Notes: generated from the sequence alone by a model not told the origin. 64,000 nucleotides of DNA from Candidatus Promineofilum glycogenicum (GCA_016707605.1 JADJHJ010000001.1:496001-560000), one strand, 5' to 3'; shown: positions 18,872-27,319, counted from the stretch's first letter. A program made the numbers and translations.

Positions 18872-19996
18872 CTATTCGCTGTGCTCCCCCAGTTCTGCGG
18901 GAGGATAGTGACTCAGGAACTCACTCGCAAAGTCTGCCAGCGTCCCCTTGCGAATCGCCTTGCGAAAGTCGTCCATCAGGCTGAGCAGGAAGTGGAGGTT
19001 GTGGGTGGTCAGCAGGATGTGGGCCAGGATTTCGTTGGCCATGACCAGGTGGCGCAGGTAGGCGCGGCTGAAGTGGGCGCAGGTGGGGCAGGCGCAGGTG
19101 GGGTCGATGGGCGACGGGTCGGCCGTGTACTGGGCGTTGCGCAGGTTGATGCGCCCGCCCAGCACCAGCGCCGCGCCGTTGCGGGCGATGCGCGTCGGCA
19201 ACACGCAGTCGAAGATGTCGATGCCGCGCAGCACGCCGTTGACCAGGTCTTCCGGCGCGCCGACGCCCATCAGGTAGCGCGGCTTGTTGGCCGGCAGGAC
19301 GGGGTGGAGCCACTCCAGCACGGCGTGCATCTCGGCCTTTGACTCGCCCACGGCCAGGCCGCCGATGGCGTAGCCGGGCAGGTCGAGGCCCAGCAGGAAG
19401 GCCGCGCTCTGCTCGCGCAAGTCGCGGAAGACGCCGCCCTGGACGATGCCGAAGAGGGCCTGGTCGGGCCGCGTCTTGGCCGCCACACAGCGCTCGGCCC
19501 AGGCGTGGGTGCGGCCGAGCGACTGCTTGACGTAGTCGTACTCGTTGGGCGGCGGGCACTCGTCGAACATCATGATGATGTCGGCCCCCAGGTTCTCCTG
19601 GATGGCGATGCTGCGCTCGGGGGTGAAGCGGTGGCTGCTGCCGTCGAGGTGGGACTTGAAGGTCACGCCGTCGTCGTCGATGCGGCGCGTGTCGCTGAGG
19701 CTGAAGACCTGGAAGCCGCCGCTGTCGGTCAGGATGGGGCCGTCCCAGGCCATGAAGCGGTGCAGCCCGCCCAGGTCGCGGATGAGTTCGTCGCCGGGGC
19801 GCAGGTAGAGGTGGTAGGTGTTGGCCAGCACCAGCGTCGCCCCCAGCTCGCGCAGGTCGCGCGGCCGCATGGCCTTGACCGTGGCTTGCGTGCCGACGGG
19901 GGCGAAGACGGGCGTTTCCAGCGGGCCGTGGGGGGTGTCGAGGCGGCCGAGGCGAGCGGGGCCGGAGGTGGCCGTTATGGTGAATTGAAAGGGCAT
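18872..19996 (-). CDS. tgt: tRNA-guanine transglycosylase
   Basis: 374 residues from ATG 19996. It exchanges guanine 34 for preQ1 in tRNAs with GUN anticodons. It has TDSGGFQVFSL (substrate pocket Asp), MMFDECPPP, GIVQGGVF, the catalytic region FDCVLPTRIARNG, and the zinc site CACPTCAHFSRAYLRHL with a later His. No queuosine-synthesis gene is adjacent. A TACAAT box ends 8 nt before the ATG with only CCCCTCCC between, so the mRNA is probably leaderless. An extra 6 codons upstream would overlap the -10 box and are rejected. Confidence 0.95.
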   Translation of the reverse strand: MPFQFTITATSGPARLGRLDTPHGPLETPVFAPVGTQATVKAMRPRDLRELGATLVLANTYHLYLRPGDELIRDLGGLHRFMAWDGPILTDSGGFQVFSLSDTRRIDDDGVTFKSHLDGSSHRFTPERSIAIQENLGADIIMMFDECPPPNEYDYVKQSLGRTHAWAERCVAAKTRPDQALFGIVQGGVFRDLREQSAAFLLGLDLPGYAIGGLAVGESKAEMHAVLEWLHPVLPANKPRYLMGVGAPEDLVNGVLRGIDIFDCVLPTRIARNGAALVLGGRINLRNAQYTADPSPIDPTCACPTCAHFSRAYLRHLVMANEILAHILLTTHNLHFLLSLMDDFRKAIRKGTLADFASEFLSHYPPAELGEHSE

Positions 19997-20004
19997 GGGA
20001 GGGG

Positions 20005-20010
20005 ATTGTA
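20005..20010 (-). promoter_or_regulatory. -10 box (TACAAT) of tgt, probably leaderless
   Basis: On the minus strand TACAAT ends 8 nt before the tgt ATG, with no Shine-Dalgarno sequence between. Confidence 0.5.
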
Positions 20011-20017
20011 GCATAGA

Positions 20018-20052
20018 AGACTTCTGAGGTCTGCCGCAGACCTCAGAGGTCT
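20018..20052. repeat. Palindrome, AGACCTCTGAGGTCTG arms
   Basis: 16-bp arms with one mismatch and a 3-nt loop. The GACCTCAGAGGT core recurs at 34736-34784. Confidence 0.75.
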
Positions 20053-20076
20053 AGAGCTAACAGCACCAGTGCCTAA

Positions 20077-20427
20077 CTATTTACGGATTGTTAGCAATGT
20101 GGGCACTTCGTTTTCTCGAATAGTGTTGTCGAATCTTCCAGTTAACATAAGACGATAAGCCAAAAGGAGAATGACTCCTAGCCCGAAGGGCAACAAGCGG
20201 ACGAGTTCAGGAACCCAGACCAGGAATCCGGCAACGGCCAGCGACGCCGCAAGCATGGCCGTTACCGCATAACGCAGTGGCGCGCGGTTATCCGAGGCTA
20301 AGGCCGTGTCATTTTGTAGAGCGTAAAAGGCATGACCCAAGCTGATAACAAGTTTACCCACAACCAACACGGCGGCCGCCAGCCACAACAGCACCGCGAT
20401 CACCAGGCGGATTGTTACCTCATCCAT
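20077..20427 (-). CDS. Small membrane protein, unknown
   Basis: 116 residues from ATG 20427, overlapping the last codons of the upstream gene by 8 nt, which implies coupling. Three or four hydrophobic segments are visible: VIAVLLWLAAAVLVVGKLVI, YAVTAMLAASLAVAGFLVWV, LPFGLGVILLLAYRLML. I recognise no family. The pair with the 266-residue membrane protein upstream looks like a two-gene operon. Confidence 0.65.
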   Translation of the reverse strand: MDEVTIRLVIAVLLWLAAAVLVVGKLVISLGHAFYALQNDTALASDNRAPLRYAVTAMLAASLAVAGFLVWVPELVRLLPFGLGVILLLAYRLMLTGRFDNTIRENEVPTLLTIRK

Positions 20428-21220
20428 GATTGTCCTTCCGTTGCCGCCAAACCATCCACAACCCAATCAACCCAAACAGCGCCAGATGAAAGACAAAGAC
20501 CCACAGACTTAGCCCGGCTTCTGGCACATCCGCCCGGTGCAGAAGCAGCACCAGCAGATCGAAACCCGAAGCGACAGTCATCATGATGGGAATGAAGCGA
20601 ATCCGCTTCCAATCCCGCTCCACCAGAAACCACAGCAGCCCCGCCCCAAAAGCCGCAAACCAGGCGGCGAAGATGCGGGTCATCAGCGGCGTTGTCGGCC
20701 ACGGCCAGCGGGCGACGACCGGCGCGGGAAAGAGGATGGCCAGAGTGCCCAGCAGTAGCAGCAAGGCCCCCAGGGCGACGGCGACACCGCGCACGACCGG
20801 CTTGACCGGCGTCGTGACCTGCCAGTTGGCCTGCGGCTGTTCGTGCCGCATGAAAATCCACAGCGCCAGCAGCGGCGCGCCGACGTAGACCAGCAGCCAG
20901 TAGGCCAGGCGCACGCCGGGCGCGAAGCGGTCGAGGTGGAGCACGGTGACGCCGCTGATGAGCGCGCCGGCGGTGACGAGGACGGGAACCAGGAAGCGGG
21001 CCGGCTCCCATAGTCCACGCGCCGTCACCAGGCTGACGACGAACGCGCCGCTCAGATAGAGCGCGCCGAACAGGGCGGCGTTGAGCGGTGGGGTGATGGG
21101 CCAGAAGAAGAGCGTGTCGGTGCGCGCGGGGAAGAGCAGCAGCGAACCGGCGCCGATCAGGGCGTTGACGGCGACGAACCAGAGGATGGCGCGGGCGGGG
21201 AGCGAGAGAGGTTTATCCAC
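20420..21220 (-). CDS. Multi-pass membrane protein, unknown
   Basis: 266 residues from GTG 21220 with GAAGGAG about 10 nt upstream. About seven or eight hydrophobic helices alternate with short loops, e.g. ILWFVAVNALIGAGSLLLF, LNAALFGALYLSGAFVVSLV, LWVFVFHLALFGLIGLWMVW. No catalytic motif is apparent. It is first gene of a two-gene operon. A possible -10 (TATATT, minus strand, near 21270) lies in the otherwise unassigned upstream gap. Confidence 0.65.
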   Translation of the reverse strand: MDKPLSLPARAILWFVAVNALIGAGSLLLFPARTDTLFFWPITPPLNAALFGALYLSGAFVVSLVTARGLWEPARFLVPVLVTAGALISGVTVLHLDRFAPGVRLAYWLLVYVGAPLLALWIFMRHEQPQANWQVTTPVKPVVRGVAVALGALLLLLGTLAILFPAPVVARWPWPTTPLMTRIFAAWFAAFGAGLLWFLVERDWKRIRFIPIMMTVASGFDLLVLLLHRADVPEAGLSLWVFVFHLALFGLIGLWMVWRQRKDNHG

Positions 21221-21490
21221 GGCGGGCTGCTCCTTCAGTCGAATCAGGGCATGTCACTGGTAAACGGGGAATATACACTTTGCATTGTCGTTGAGCATCC
21301 ATATCAAGGCTGTTCCAAGATTGTCTGGTGGCTATAGACCTGACAGATGGGCGGCCACCAACATCACTTCCGCCAAAATACGATCAGGCCACCCATCCGT
21401 CTGGGCGGCGCGCTGGGGGTTGCGAACGGGAAAGCCCTAAGCGTCTATTGGACTAGGATGGGTATTCAGATTGCCAACGATGTCCAGTCC

Positions 21491-21820
21491 GGCCGTGTCC
21501 GCCCCGGGCGTCGTGGTCGGCCGTGTCCGCCCCGGGTGTCGTGGTCGGCCGTGTCCGCCCTGGGTGTCGTGGTCGGCCGTGTCCGCCCTGGGTGTCGTGG
21601 TCGGCCGTGTCCGCCCTGGGTGTTGTGGTCGGCCGTGTCCGCCCCGGGTGTCGTGGTCGGCCGTGTCCGCCCTGGGTGTCGTGGTCGGCCGTGTCCGCCC
21701 TGGGTGTCGTGGTCGGCCGTGTCCGCCCTGGGTGTCGTGGTCGGCCGTGTCCGCCCTGGGTGTTGTGGTCGGACGTGTCCGCCCTGGGTGTCGTGGTCGG
21801 CCGTGTCCGCCCTGGGTGGT
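21491..21820. repeat. 28-bp tandem repeat, 12 copies
   Basis: The unit GGCCGTGTCCGCCCTGGGTG plus TCGTGGTC repeats head to tail with no spacers. Copies differ only at a C/T in the CCC(C/T)GGG segment, a TGTT/TGTC variant in copies 5 and 10, and one GGACG in copy 11. The last copy is cut short. The period is not a multiple of three, so it is not a protein repeat. It lies in a gene-free gap. Confidence 0.92.
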
Positions 21821-22642
21821 TCAGGTCAAGAAAATATGAGGAGTTTTGAATGAGGAAGTAAGAGACAAACAGACTGTAATGGCTTTGTGGGGGGCCAATT
21901 GCTGGGCAGACGCGGTGCCAGGGAAGTGCTGAGCTGGAGACGACAGAGACGCAGGGTGGGGCCAGTTGTCCAGGAAATGGCAATCGTCCTGCCTGCGGAT
22001 AGGCGCCTGGACTGGGCGAAGAAATCGACAAGCAGGGGTGGTGTGGCTGGCTGGAGGTAAATGACTTGCCGGTGAGGCATGTGGCCACAAGGCGAAAGCA
22101 GGTATTGGAGAACTGGCCGCGCCACGGTGGGGTGACCCACGGCCGCCCAGGAAGTTCGGCTGGCGGTGAACGTAAAGAACGTCGGCTCCGCTGGCCCGTG
22201 CCGGTCGACCGGCCGCTTGGCCTGATAGTGGGTCAGGCTGTGAGATCGCGCGCTGTTTGCAAGGGACAAGGAGAGGGGCCGAAGCACACAGCGGTAGACC
22301 GTATCCGGTCGCGGTTCCTGTTTGGCCCCGGGCGATGCCCGGCGGCATTCAACAAACCCCGCTTCTGGGTTTTGGATGTCGGCCCTCCTCACCTCGCTGT
22401 TCGTCGCTTAGTCGAGTGTCCGTCGGGCGGAGTGTGTCACCCGGCATACTTACCCACTACCTGGTATGTTGCCGTATTATTTTGTTAAACTTCAAAGCCG
22501 CGGGGCTAATCAACAACGCCCTCTCAAGAGGGCTTAAGAAGTTGGCGCGCACCCTCTTAAGCCGGCCTCGGCCGGCGCTGTTGAATAGCCCGGCGCCTTT
22601 AGGCCCGGGCGGACTGGCACTGGCACGGTTTGCGTACCTATC
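21821..22642. other. Gene-free region
   Basis: Both strands give open frames of up to 190 codons, but none shows a recognisable motif, a plausible ribosome site or typical residue composition. Apart from the structured element at 22502-22591 I see nothing assignable. Confidence 0.5.
22502..22591. other. Cloverleaf-like inverted-repeat element, candidate structured RNA
   Basis: The outer arms 22502-22520 and 22574-22591 pair at 16 of 18 positions (GGGCTAATCAACAACGCC with GGCGCTGTTGAATAGCCC). Between them lie three successive hairpins: CCCTC/GAGGG with a TCAA loop, CTTAAGA/TCTTAAG, and CCGGC/GCCGG. It is 51 nt beyond the stop of the EEP-family gene. It does not match a tRNA, a known riboswitch or an integron attC box pattern. 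Confidence 0.45.
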
Positions 22643-23686
22643 CTAATCGGCAACCAACGGGGGTTTTATTTCAAGGCCAACCAAAACCGCACAGTGATCA
22701 GACTGTCCCTCGATGCAGTTCACCGCAGCCGAAGTCGCTGCCAGATGGGACGAGTGGAAGACGTAGTCGATGCGCAGCAACGGAAACGGGAGGCGCACCC
22801 CGGCCAGATGAAAGTTGTTGGGAAACGTCCGGCCCGGCCCGACTCCCGCCTGGCGAAAGCCGTCGTGCAAGGCGGCGGTCATGGCCGCATAGGCGTGGGA
22901 CTGGTCGCTCATGTTGAAGTCGCCCAGCACGATAACCGGCCCGGAGACCGTGGCCACCTGCTGCAACAAATAGGCAACTTCCCCCTCAAGCTGAGCTTCG
23001 ACAAGGCCGCGGGGCAAGGGCAACCGCTCCGACCAGATGATCCCCGGCGGGAAGAAGTGAATGGGGAAGATGTGCAACGCAGCGCCTTCCTGATCCACAA
23101 CAACGTGGAGGAAGGGGCGGCCGTTGGGAGGGCTGAGCCATTGGTAGCTGATAATAGGGTACTTGCTGAGAAACCCGGTCGAGCCGACGGCTGTGTCCAG
23201 TATTCGATAGGGATAAGTCGCTGCCAGTTCAGTCGCCAGGACGGCGGCCGACTGGCTTGTCAGTTCCTGCACGGCGACGATGTCGGCCTGTGACGTCGCA
23301 ATGGTTTGGGCCAATAGTTCGGGCGGAGTGAGGTTCAGCCCCAGATTGAAGGTCATGGTGGCAACGGTCGTGTCCCCACCTGGGGTGGACAGGACGGCCG
23401 AGACCGGCGGGAGGATGGGGTGGGCCAACAGGAACAGGACGGCCAGCAGGAGCAGGGTTGCCAGCGCCGTGCGGGTGCGTAACAGGAGCAGGCCGAGCGC
23501 CAACGGCAGTGCCGCCACAAACAGGTAGAGGTTGAACGTGCCCGCCAGAGCGACGAACGGCGAGCTTTGGCGCAGGAAGTGGTTGGCGATGAGCAGGGCG
23601 GCCAGGGCGACTACGTAGAGCAGCCCGGCGGCGTGGATGGCCGCGCGCAGACGGGTGAGGTTGGCAGAGCTGATCGTGTTGGCCAT
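22643..23686 (-). CDS. Membrane-anchored endonuclease/exonuclease/phosphatase (EEP) family protein
   Basis: 347 residues. Residues 1-105 hold about four hydrophobic helices. The EEP catalytic domain follows: MTFNLGLN, VAVQELT (metal-binding Glu), GDFNMSDQS (GDFN motif), RIDYVFHS and SDHCAVLVGL (catalytic SDH). This arrangement is common in VanJ/YafD-like proteins acting on phosphodiesters or phospholipids outside the membrane; the substrate is unknown. The start at ATG 23686 is preceded by TAGAAT at a 9-nt gap with no Shine-Dalgarno sequence, so a leaderless transcript is likely. Confidence 0.85.
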   Translation of the reverse strand: MANTISSANLTRLRAAIHAAGLLYVVALAALLIANHFLRQSSPFVALAGTFNLYLFVAALPLALGLLLLRTRTALATLLLLAVLFLLAHPILPPVSAVLSTPGGDTTVATMTFNLGLNLTPPELLAQTIATSQADIVAVQELTSQSAAVLATELAATYPYRILDTAVGSTGFLSKYPIISYQWLSPPNGRPFLHVVVDQEGAALHIFPIHFFPPGIIWSERLPLPRGLVEAQLEGEVAYLLQQVATVSGPVIVLGDFNMSDQSHAYAAMTAALHDGFRQAGVGPGRTFPNNFHLAGVRLPFPLLRIDYVFHSSHLAATSAAVNCIEGQSDHCAVLVGLEIKPPLVAD

Positions 23687-23695
23687 GTGTAATCG

Positions 23696-23701
23696 ATTCT
23701 A
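23696..23701 (-). promoter_or_regulatory. -10 box (TAGAAT), probably leaderless
   Basis: Minus-strand TAGAAT ends 9 nt before ATG 23686. Confidence 0.5.
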
Positions 23702-23841
23702 GCGTCAACCACCCCTGTTGCCGGGCTATCAAGTGACGTTTGCCCTGCTACTTCGGTACGTCTTTGGCAGCGCGGGTTGAAGCCGATTGTCATTGATCTT
23801 GCCGAACTGACAACAAACTTGTGTCTGAAAGCAGGTTTGGT

Positions 23842-23847
23842 TAGAAT
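23842..23847 (+). promoter_or_regulatory. -10 box (TAGAAT), probably leaderless
   Basis: TAGAAT ends 6 nt before the GTG at 23854; a weak TTGTGT lies 17 nt upstream. Confidence 0.5.
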
Positions 23848-23853
23848 GGGTGC

Positions 23854-24429
23854 GTGACTAATTCAACTCTGGCCACCGATCCCGCCGAACGATGGCGCAA
23901 AGACGCGACATCGCCCGACACCGACGCTCGGTCGCGCCTGCGACTGGCGGCGATGGCCGGCCATATGAGTAGCGACCGGCTGGCGGCGCGGCGCGCCGCC
24001 CTGATCGACGTGCTGAGCGGCGGCGGCGTGCATTCGGGGGACAACCTCCGCGGGGCGGTCGCCGCTCAGGTCGGCGCGGATTGCTGGGGCAAGCGCCCGG
24101 CCGAGGCGTTGCTGCGCGATCTGAAGGCGTTACGCCGTGGCGGCATCCGCATTGATTATTCACGGCAGCGGGGGCTAGAAGGCTACTACCTGGGGTATCC
24201 GGCGCTGAAAAGTAGTGTCGAGAGCCGCTTCAATCGACTAGACAGAGTGTGGATCGAGCGCGTCCAGACTATGGGTGTGCCGGAGAAGAACGAGGCAGCT
24301 TTTGCGGCAGCCGACTTCGCCTTGCGGCAGAAGCGTCTGATCCTGCGCGAAGAGCAACCAGAGTGGTCGCCAGATCAGGTGGAGCGCGAGGCGAGGCGAC
24401 TTGTCTTTGGGGCATTGCCTTATGAGTGA
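23854..24429 (+). CDS. Winged-helix DNA-binding protein, first of a two-gene pair
   Basis: 191 residues from GTG 23854. Residues ~45-118 resemble an HTH_11/WYL-type winged helix: LAARRAALIDVLSGGGVHS, AEALLRDLKALRRGGIRIDYSRQ, GLEGYYLGYPAL. The C-terminal ~70 residues are helical and charged (AAADFALRQKRLILREEQPEW). The stop overlaps the next ORF by 8 nt. That ORF begins like a nucleotidyltransferase of AbiE/MNT type, so the pair may be a toxin-antitoxin-like module, now damaged. This is inference from arrangement; neither protein was matched to a named family. Confidence 0.65.
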   Translation: MTNSTLATDPAERWRKDATSPDTDARSRLRLAAMAGHMSSDRLAARRAALIDVLSGGGVHSGDNLRGAVAAQVGADCWGKRPAEALLRDLKALRRGGIRIDYSRQRGLEGYYLGYPALKSSVESRFNRLDRVWIERVQTMGVPEKNEAAFAAADFALRQKRLILREEQPEWSPDQVEREARRLVFGALPYE

Positions 24430-24658
24430 GCGCCGCTACGATCAGTCACAGGTGTTTGGCGGGGTCATAGACGTGCTGGAGGCAGTGGGCGCGGTCTATG
24501 CAATTTGGGGTGGGCTGGCTGTCGTTATGGAGCGCGTTCCATCGAAGATATGCTTTGCAGACGTAGCCCTGTCCATTCGACGAAATACGCCGCCGCGTAC
24601 TTACCGCGACTGGTGCTGCCTTGACGTTGCGGGCGTCGACAACTCCACCGCCATCTAG
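24422..24658 (+). pseudogene. Truncated nucleotidyltransferase-like gene
   Basis: 78 residues. QVFGGVIDVLEAVGAVYAIWGGLAVV is close to the N-terminus of minimal nucleotidyltransferases, where a GG..A motif is followed by R.T.DID metal ligands. Here the sequence diverges straight after GGLAVV and no D-x-D motif appears before the stop at 24658. It looks like a remnant. It overlaps the preceding HTH gene by 8 nt. Confidence 0.5.
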
Positions 24659-24792
24659 ATGACTTGCCGGCCTCCGTGTTCAGGGAGCGAGGCTGATGTG
24701 AACGATTGGGCCGATTAGGTTGCTTCGTGTGTGGCGAGAACTGGGGGTTAATGCCCATATGTGCGGTCTGCGCTGTATTGTGATTGCTGCGG

Positions 24793-24798
24793 TATACT
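24793..24798 (+). promoter_or_regulatory. -10 box (TATACT) of the exopolysaccharide module
   Basis: TATACT ends 12 nt before ATG 24811; no Shine-Dalgarno sequence is visible, so the leader would be very short. Confidence 0.45.
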
Positions 24799-24810
24799 TG
24801 CCTCAATATC

Positions 24811-25944
24811 ATGCTCGCCCTCATCCACGACTGGCTCAACCAACTCGGCGGCGCGGAGGACGTGTTGGCGGCGCTGGTCGGCCTCTACCCCGACGCGCCG
24901 CTCTACACCTCGCTCTACGACCGCGATCGCATGCCCGCCCACTGGCGCGAGTGGGACATCCGCACGGCGTTCATCGACCGCCTGCCCTTCGCCCACCGCA
25001 AGCAGCAGCTCTACTTCCCGCTCTACCCGTTCGCCTTCGAGCAGTTCGACCTGCGCGGCTATGACGTGGTGCTGAGCAACAAGAGCGGCTTCTGCCACGG
25101 CGTCATCACCGGGCCGGAGACGATGCACGTCTGCTACTGTCTGACGCCAACGCGCTACGTCTGGCGCTACCACCAGTACGCCGAGCAGGAAGACCTCGGC
25201 CGCCTGACCCGCGCCGGGCTGGCCCCGTTCCTGACCTTCCTGCGCCAGTACGACCGCCTGGCCGCCGACCGCGTCGATCATTTCATCGCCATATCGGATG
25301 AGGTTCGTCGGCGAATCGCCAAGGTCTACCGCCGCGAAGCGACTATCATCTATCCACCGGTGGACGTGGGGCGCTTCGCGCCGTCGAATCGGGTGGACGA
25401 CTACTACCTGTTCGTCGGCCGCCTCGTCCCCTACCGCCGGCTGGACGTGCTCATCGAGGCGTTTAACAAGATGGGCAAGCCGCTCAAGATCGCCGGCAGC
25501 GGGCGCGACCGGGAGCGGCTGGAAGCCCTGGCCGGGCCGACAGTCGAGTTTCTCGGCTTCGTGCCCGACGCCGACCTGCCCGACCTGCTGGCCCGCTGCC
25601 GGGCGTTCGTCTGGCCGGGCGAAGAGGACTTCGGCATCTCGCCCCTGCAGGCCAATGCCGCCGGGCGGCCGGTCATCGCCTACGACGCCGGCGGGGCGCG
25701 CGAGACGGTTGTGCCCGGCGTCACCGGAGCGCTGTTTGCCGAGCAGTCCGTTGCTGCTATTATCGAGACGGTCGAGTCGTTCGATCCGCTGTCCGTCAGT
25801 CCCGCGGCCATTCGCCGCCACGCGGAGCAGTACGACATCGCCCTGTTCAAGCGCCGCATTGCCGACTTTGTGGCCCAGAGATACGAAGAATGGAACTCCG
25901 CCGCTACTGGACAATCCTCCGCCGCTACTGGCTCCTCGCGCTGA
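24811..25944 (+). CDS. GT4-family glycosyltransferase
   Basis: 377 residues from ATG 24811. GT-B fold with an N-terminal LIHDWLNQLGGAEDVL acceptor-side motif, FIAISDEVRRRI, YPPVDVGRF, YLFVGRLVPYRRLDVLIEAF, and the donor-binding EDFGISPLQANAAGRPVIAY (E-x7-E-type region). Proteins with this start are WbaZ-like mannosyl/glycosyltransferases of exopolysaccharide clusters. The 3' end overlaps the next gene by 55 nt. Sugar specificity is not deducible. Confidence 0.88.
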   Translation: MLALIHDWLNQLGGAEDVLAALVGLYPDAPLYTSLYDRDRMPAHWREWDIRTAFIDRLPFAHRKQQLYFPLYPFAFEQFDLRGYDVVLSNKSGFCHGVITGPETMHVCYCLTPTRYVWRYHQYAEQEDLGRLTRAGLAPFLTFLRQYDRLAADRVDHFIAISDEVRRRIAKVYRREATIIYPPVDVGRFAPSNRVDDYYLFVGRLVPYRRLDVLIEAFNKMGKPLKIAGSGRDRERLEALAGPTVEFLGFVPDADLPDLLARCRAFVWPGEEDFGISPLQANAAGRPVIAYDAGGARETVVPGVTGALFAEQSVAAIIETVESFDPLSVSPAAIRRHAEQYDIALFKRRIADFVAQRYEEWNSAATGQSSAATGSSR

Positions 25945-26630
25945 TCCCGGCCGCGTTGGTGCTGGCCCTGGGGCTGGCCACGTGGCGGCCCGCGCCGACG
26001 GTCTACAACGCCGGGGTGCGCTTCATCGTCGGCCAGCCGCCCGGCGCGGCGGCGGCCGAGTTCGACGAGCAGCGCTACTACAACTGGCTAACGTCGGAGT
26101 ACGTCGTCAACGGCCTGACGGACTGGATTCGCGGCGGGCGCTTTGCCGCCGCCGTCAGCGCCCGGTTGGCCGCGCAGGGCATCGACGCGCCGCCGGGCCT
26201 TATCCAGGGTGGGCTGGCGGTGGACAACGCCCGCAGTATGTTGACTGTATCGCTGACAATGGCCGACTCCGACTTGCTGCAACAAGTCCTGGCCGGGGTG
26301 GTGGCCGTGCTGACCGAGGACAACGCCGCCGCGCTGCCGCAACTGGGCGGCCAGCGGGCGGTGCTGACCCAACTCGACGAGCCGGTGGTCAACCCCATCG
26401 CCCCCGGCATTCGCAGCCAGCTCGACCTGCCGCTGCGTGTGGCGTTGGCCCTGCTGGCCGGGCTGGGGCTGGCCCTGCTGGCCCACTACATCGACCCCAC
26501 TGTCCGCGACCGGGCCGAGTTGGAGCGGCTGCGGCTGCCGGTTCTGGGCGAGATTCCGCGCGAGCGCGGTGAAGGTTCCAGGTTCCAGGTTCCAGGTTCC
26601 AGGGAAGAGCGTTCTTCCCCTGGCCCCTAG
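25890..26630 (+). CDS. Wzz-like chain-length/export protein, C-terminus built from repeat
   Basis: 246 residues starting inside the GT4 gene. N-terminal helix YWLLALIPAALVLALGLATW, periplasmic-type helical domain, then a second helix VALALLAGLGLALLAHYI and the cytoplasmic stub TVRDRAELERLRLPVLGEIP typical of Wzz/YwqC adaptors. The last ~19 residues (GSRFQVPGSREERSSPGP and stop) are encoded by the AGGTTCC palindrome, so that element fixes where the protein ends. Confidence 0.8.
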   Translation: MELRRYWTILRRYWLLALIPAALVLALGLATWRPAPTVYNAGVRFIVGQPPGAAAAEFDEQRYYNWLTSEYVVNGLTDWIRGGRFAAAVSARLAAQGIDAPPGLIQGGLAVDNARSMLTVSLTMADSDLLQQVLAGVVAVLTEDNAAALPQLGGQRAVLTQLDEPVVNPIAPGIRSQLDLPLRVALALLAGLGLALLAHYIDPTVRDRAELERLRLPVLGEIPRERGEGSRFQVPGSREERSSPGP

Positions 26631-26651
26631 CCCCTGGCCCCTGGCCCCTTC
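26573..26651. repeat. Heptamer palindrome (AGGTTCC / GGCCCCT)
   Basis: Four AGGTTCC-like units, a GGGAAGAGC/GTTCTTCCC core, then GGCCCCT units. It forms the 3' end of the upstream coding sequence. Confidence 0.9.
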
Positions 26652-26671
26652 TGGTTAGAGATTACACAACT

Positions 26672-27319
26672 ATGGAACTGAGCGACATCTTCCGCATCCT
26701 GCGCCAGCGCGGCTGGCTGATTCTGGTGCTGATGGCCCTGACGGCCGCGGCGGCCTATGGCTTCAGCCGCATCCAGACGCCGGTCTATGAGTCCACGTTG
26801 CGCCTGCTGGTGAACCCGGGGCGCACCGACTTCGGGCAGGCCCAGGCGGCCAAGGAGCTACTGAGCAGCAAGCAGGTGTGGCTCTACAGCACCTACCGCG
26901 CCCAGGACGTGATCGACACGCTGCAACTGGACATGACCGCCGGCGAACTGCTGGGCGACGTGCGCGTGGCCTCCGACGCCAGCTACGTCATCACCCTGAC
27001 TGTCGAGAACACCGACCCCAACCTGGCCAACGACATCGCCCGCACCTGGGGCAATTTGCTCATCATGGAGCAGAACGCCGACAACGACACCTTGCGCCAG
27101 GAAGACCGCATCTACGTCGAGTTCATCGACGACCCGCAGGCCGGGCTGGAGCGGCCGAACACCAAGATCAACACCGCCGCCGGGGCCGTCTTTGGCCTGC
27201 TGCTGGGCGTGGCTCTGGTCTTCCTGCTGGAGTGGCTGGCGTCGAGCGTCATGCGGCGCAGCGAAGACGTGGAGCGCTACCTGAACATTCCCGTTATTGG
27301 GACGATCCCACAAGAGTAG
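26672..27319 (+). CDS. Wzz-domain polysaccharide co-polymerase
   Basis: 215 residues. N-terminal helix GWLILVLMALTAAAAYGFS, a Wzz domain (YESTLRLLVNPGRTD), and a C-terminal helix GAVFGLLLGVALVFLLEWL before a short cytoplasmic tail ending DVERYLNIPVIGTIPQE. This is the usual activator half of a bacterial tyrosine kinase pair; the ATPase half follows at 27393. Two Wzz-like genes in a row before one CpsD-like gene is a little unusual. Confidence 0.85.
   Translation: MELSDIFRILRQRGWLILVLMALTAAAAYGFSRIQTPVYESTLRLLVNPGRTDFGQAQAAKELLSSKQVWLYSTYRAQDVIDTLQLDMTAGELLGDVRVASDASYVITLTVENTDPNLANDIARTWGNLLIMEQNADNDTLRQEDRIYVEFIDDPQAGLERPNTKINTAAGAVFGLLLGVALVFLLEWLASSVMRRSEDVERYLNIPVIGTIPQE

Noticed and set aside
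21491..21820. CRISPR-like array
   Set aside because: Units are contiguous 28-bp copies with no unique spacers and no cas genes nearby.
22066..22488. Possible small genes in the 21.8-22.6 kb gap
   Set aside because: Open frames in several phases without ribosome sites or recognisable domains.
22502..22591. Integron attC site or tRNA
   Set aside because: GTTGAAT fits one attC box, but the partner box and the L boxes do not fit, and no integrase or T-arm/anticodon pattern is present.
25890..25944. Overlap of GT4 and Wzz genes as a frameshift
   Set aside because: Both ends are plausible and overlapping starts are common in this operon; no lost motif indicates an indel.
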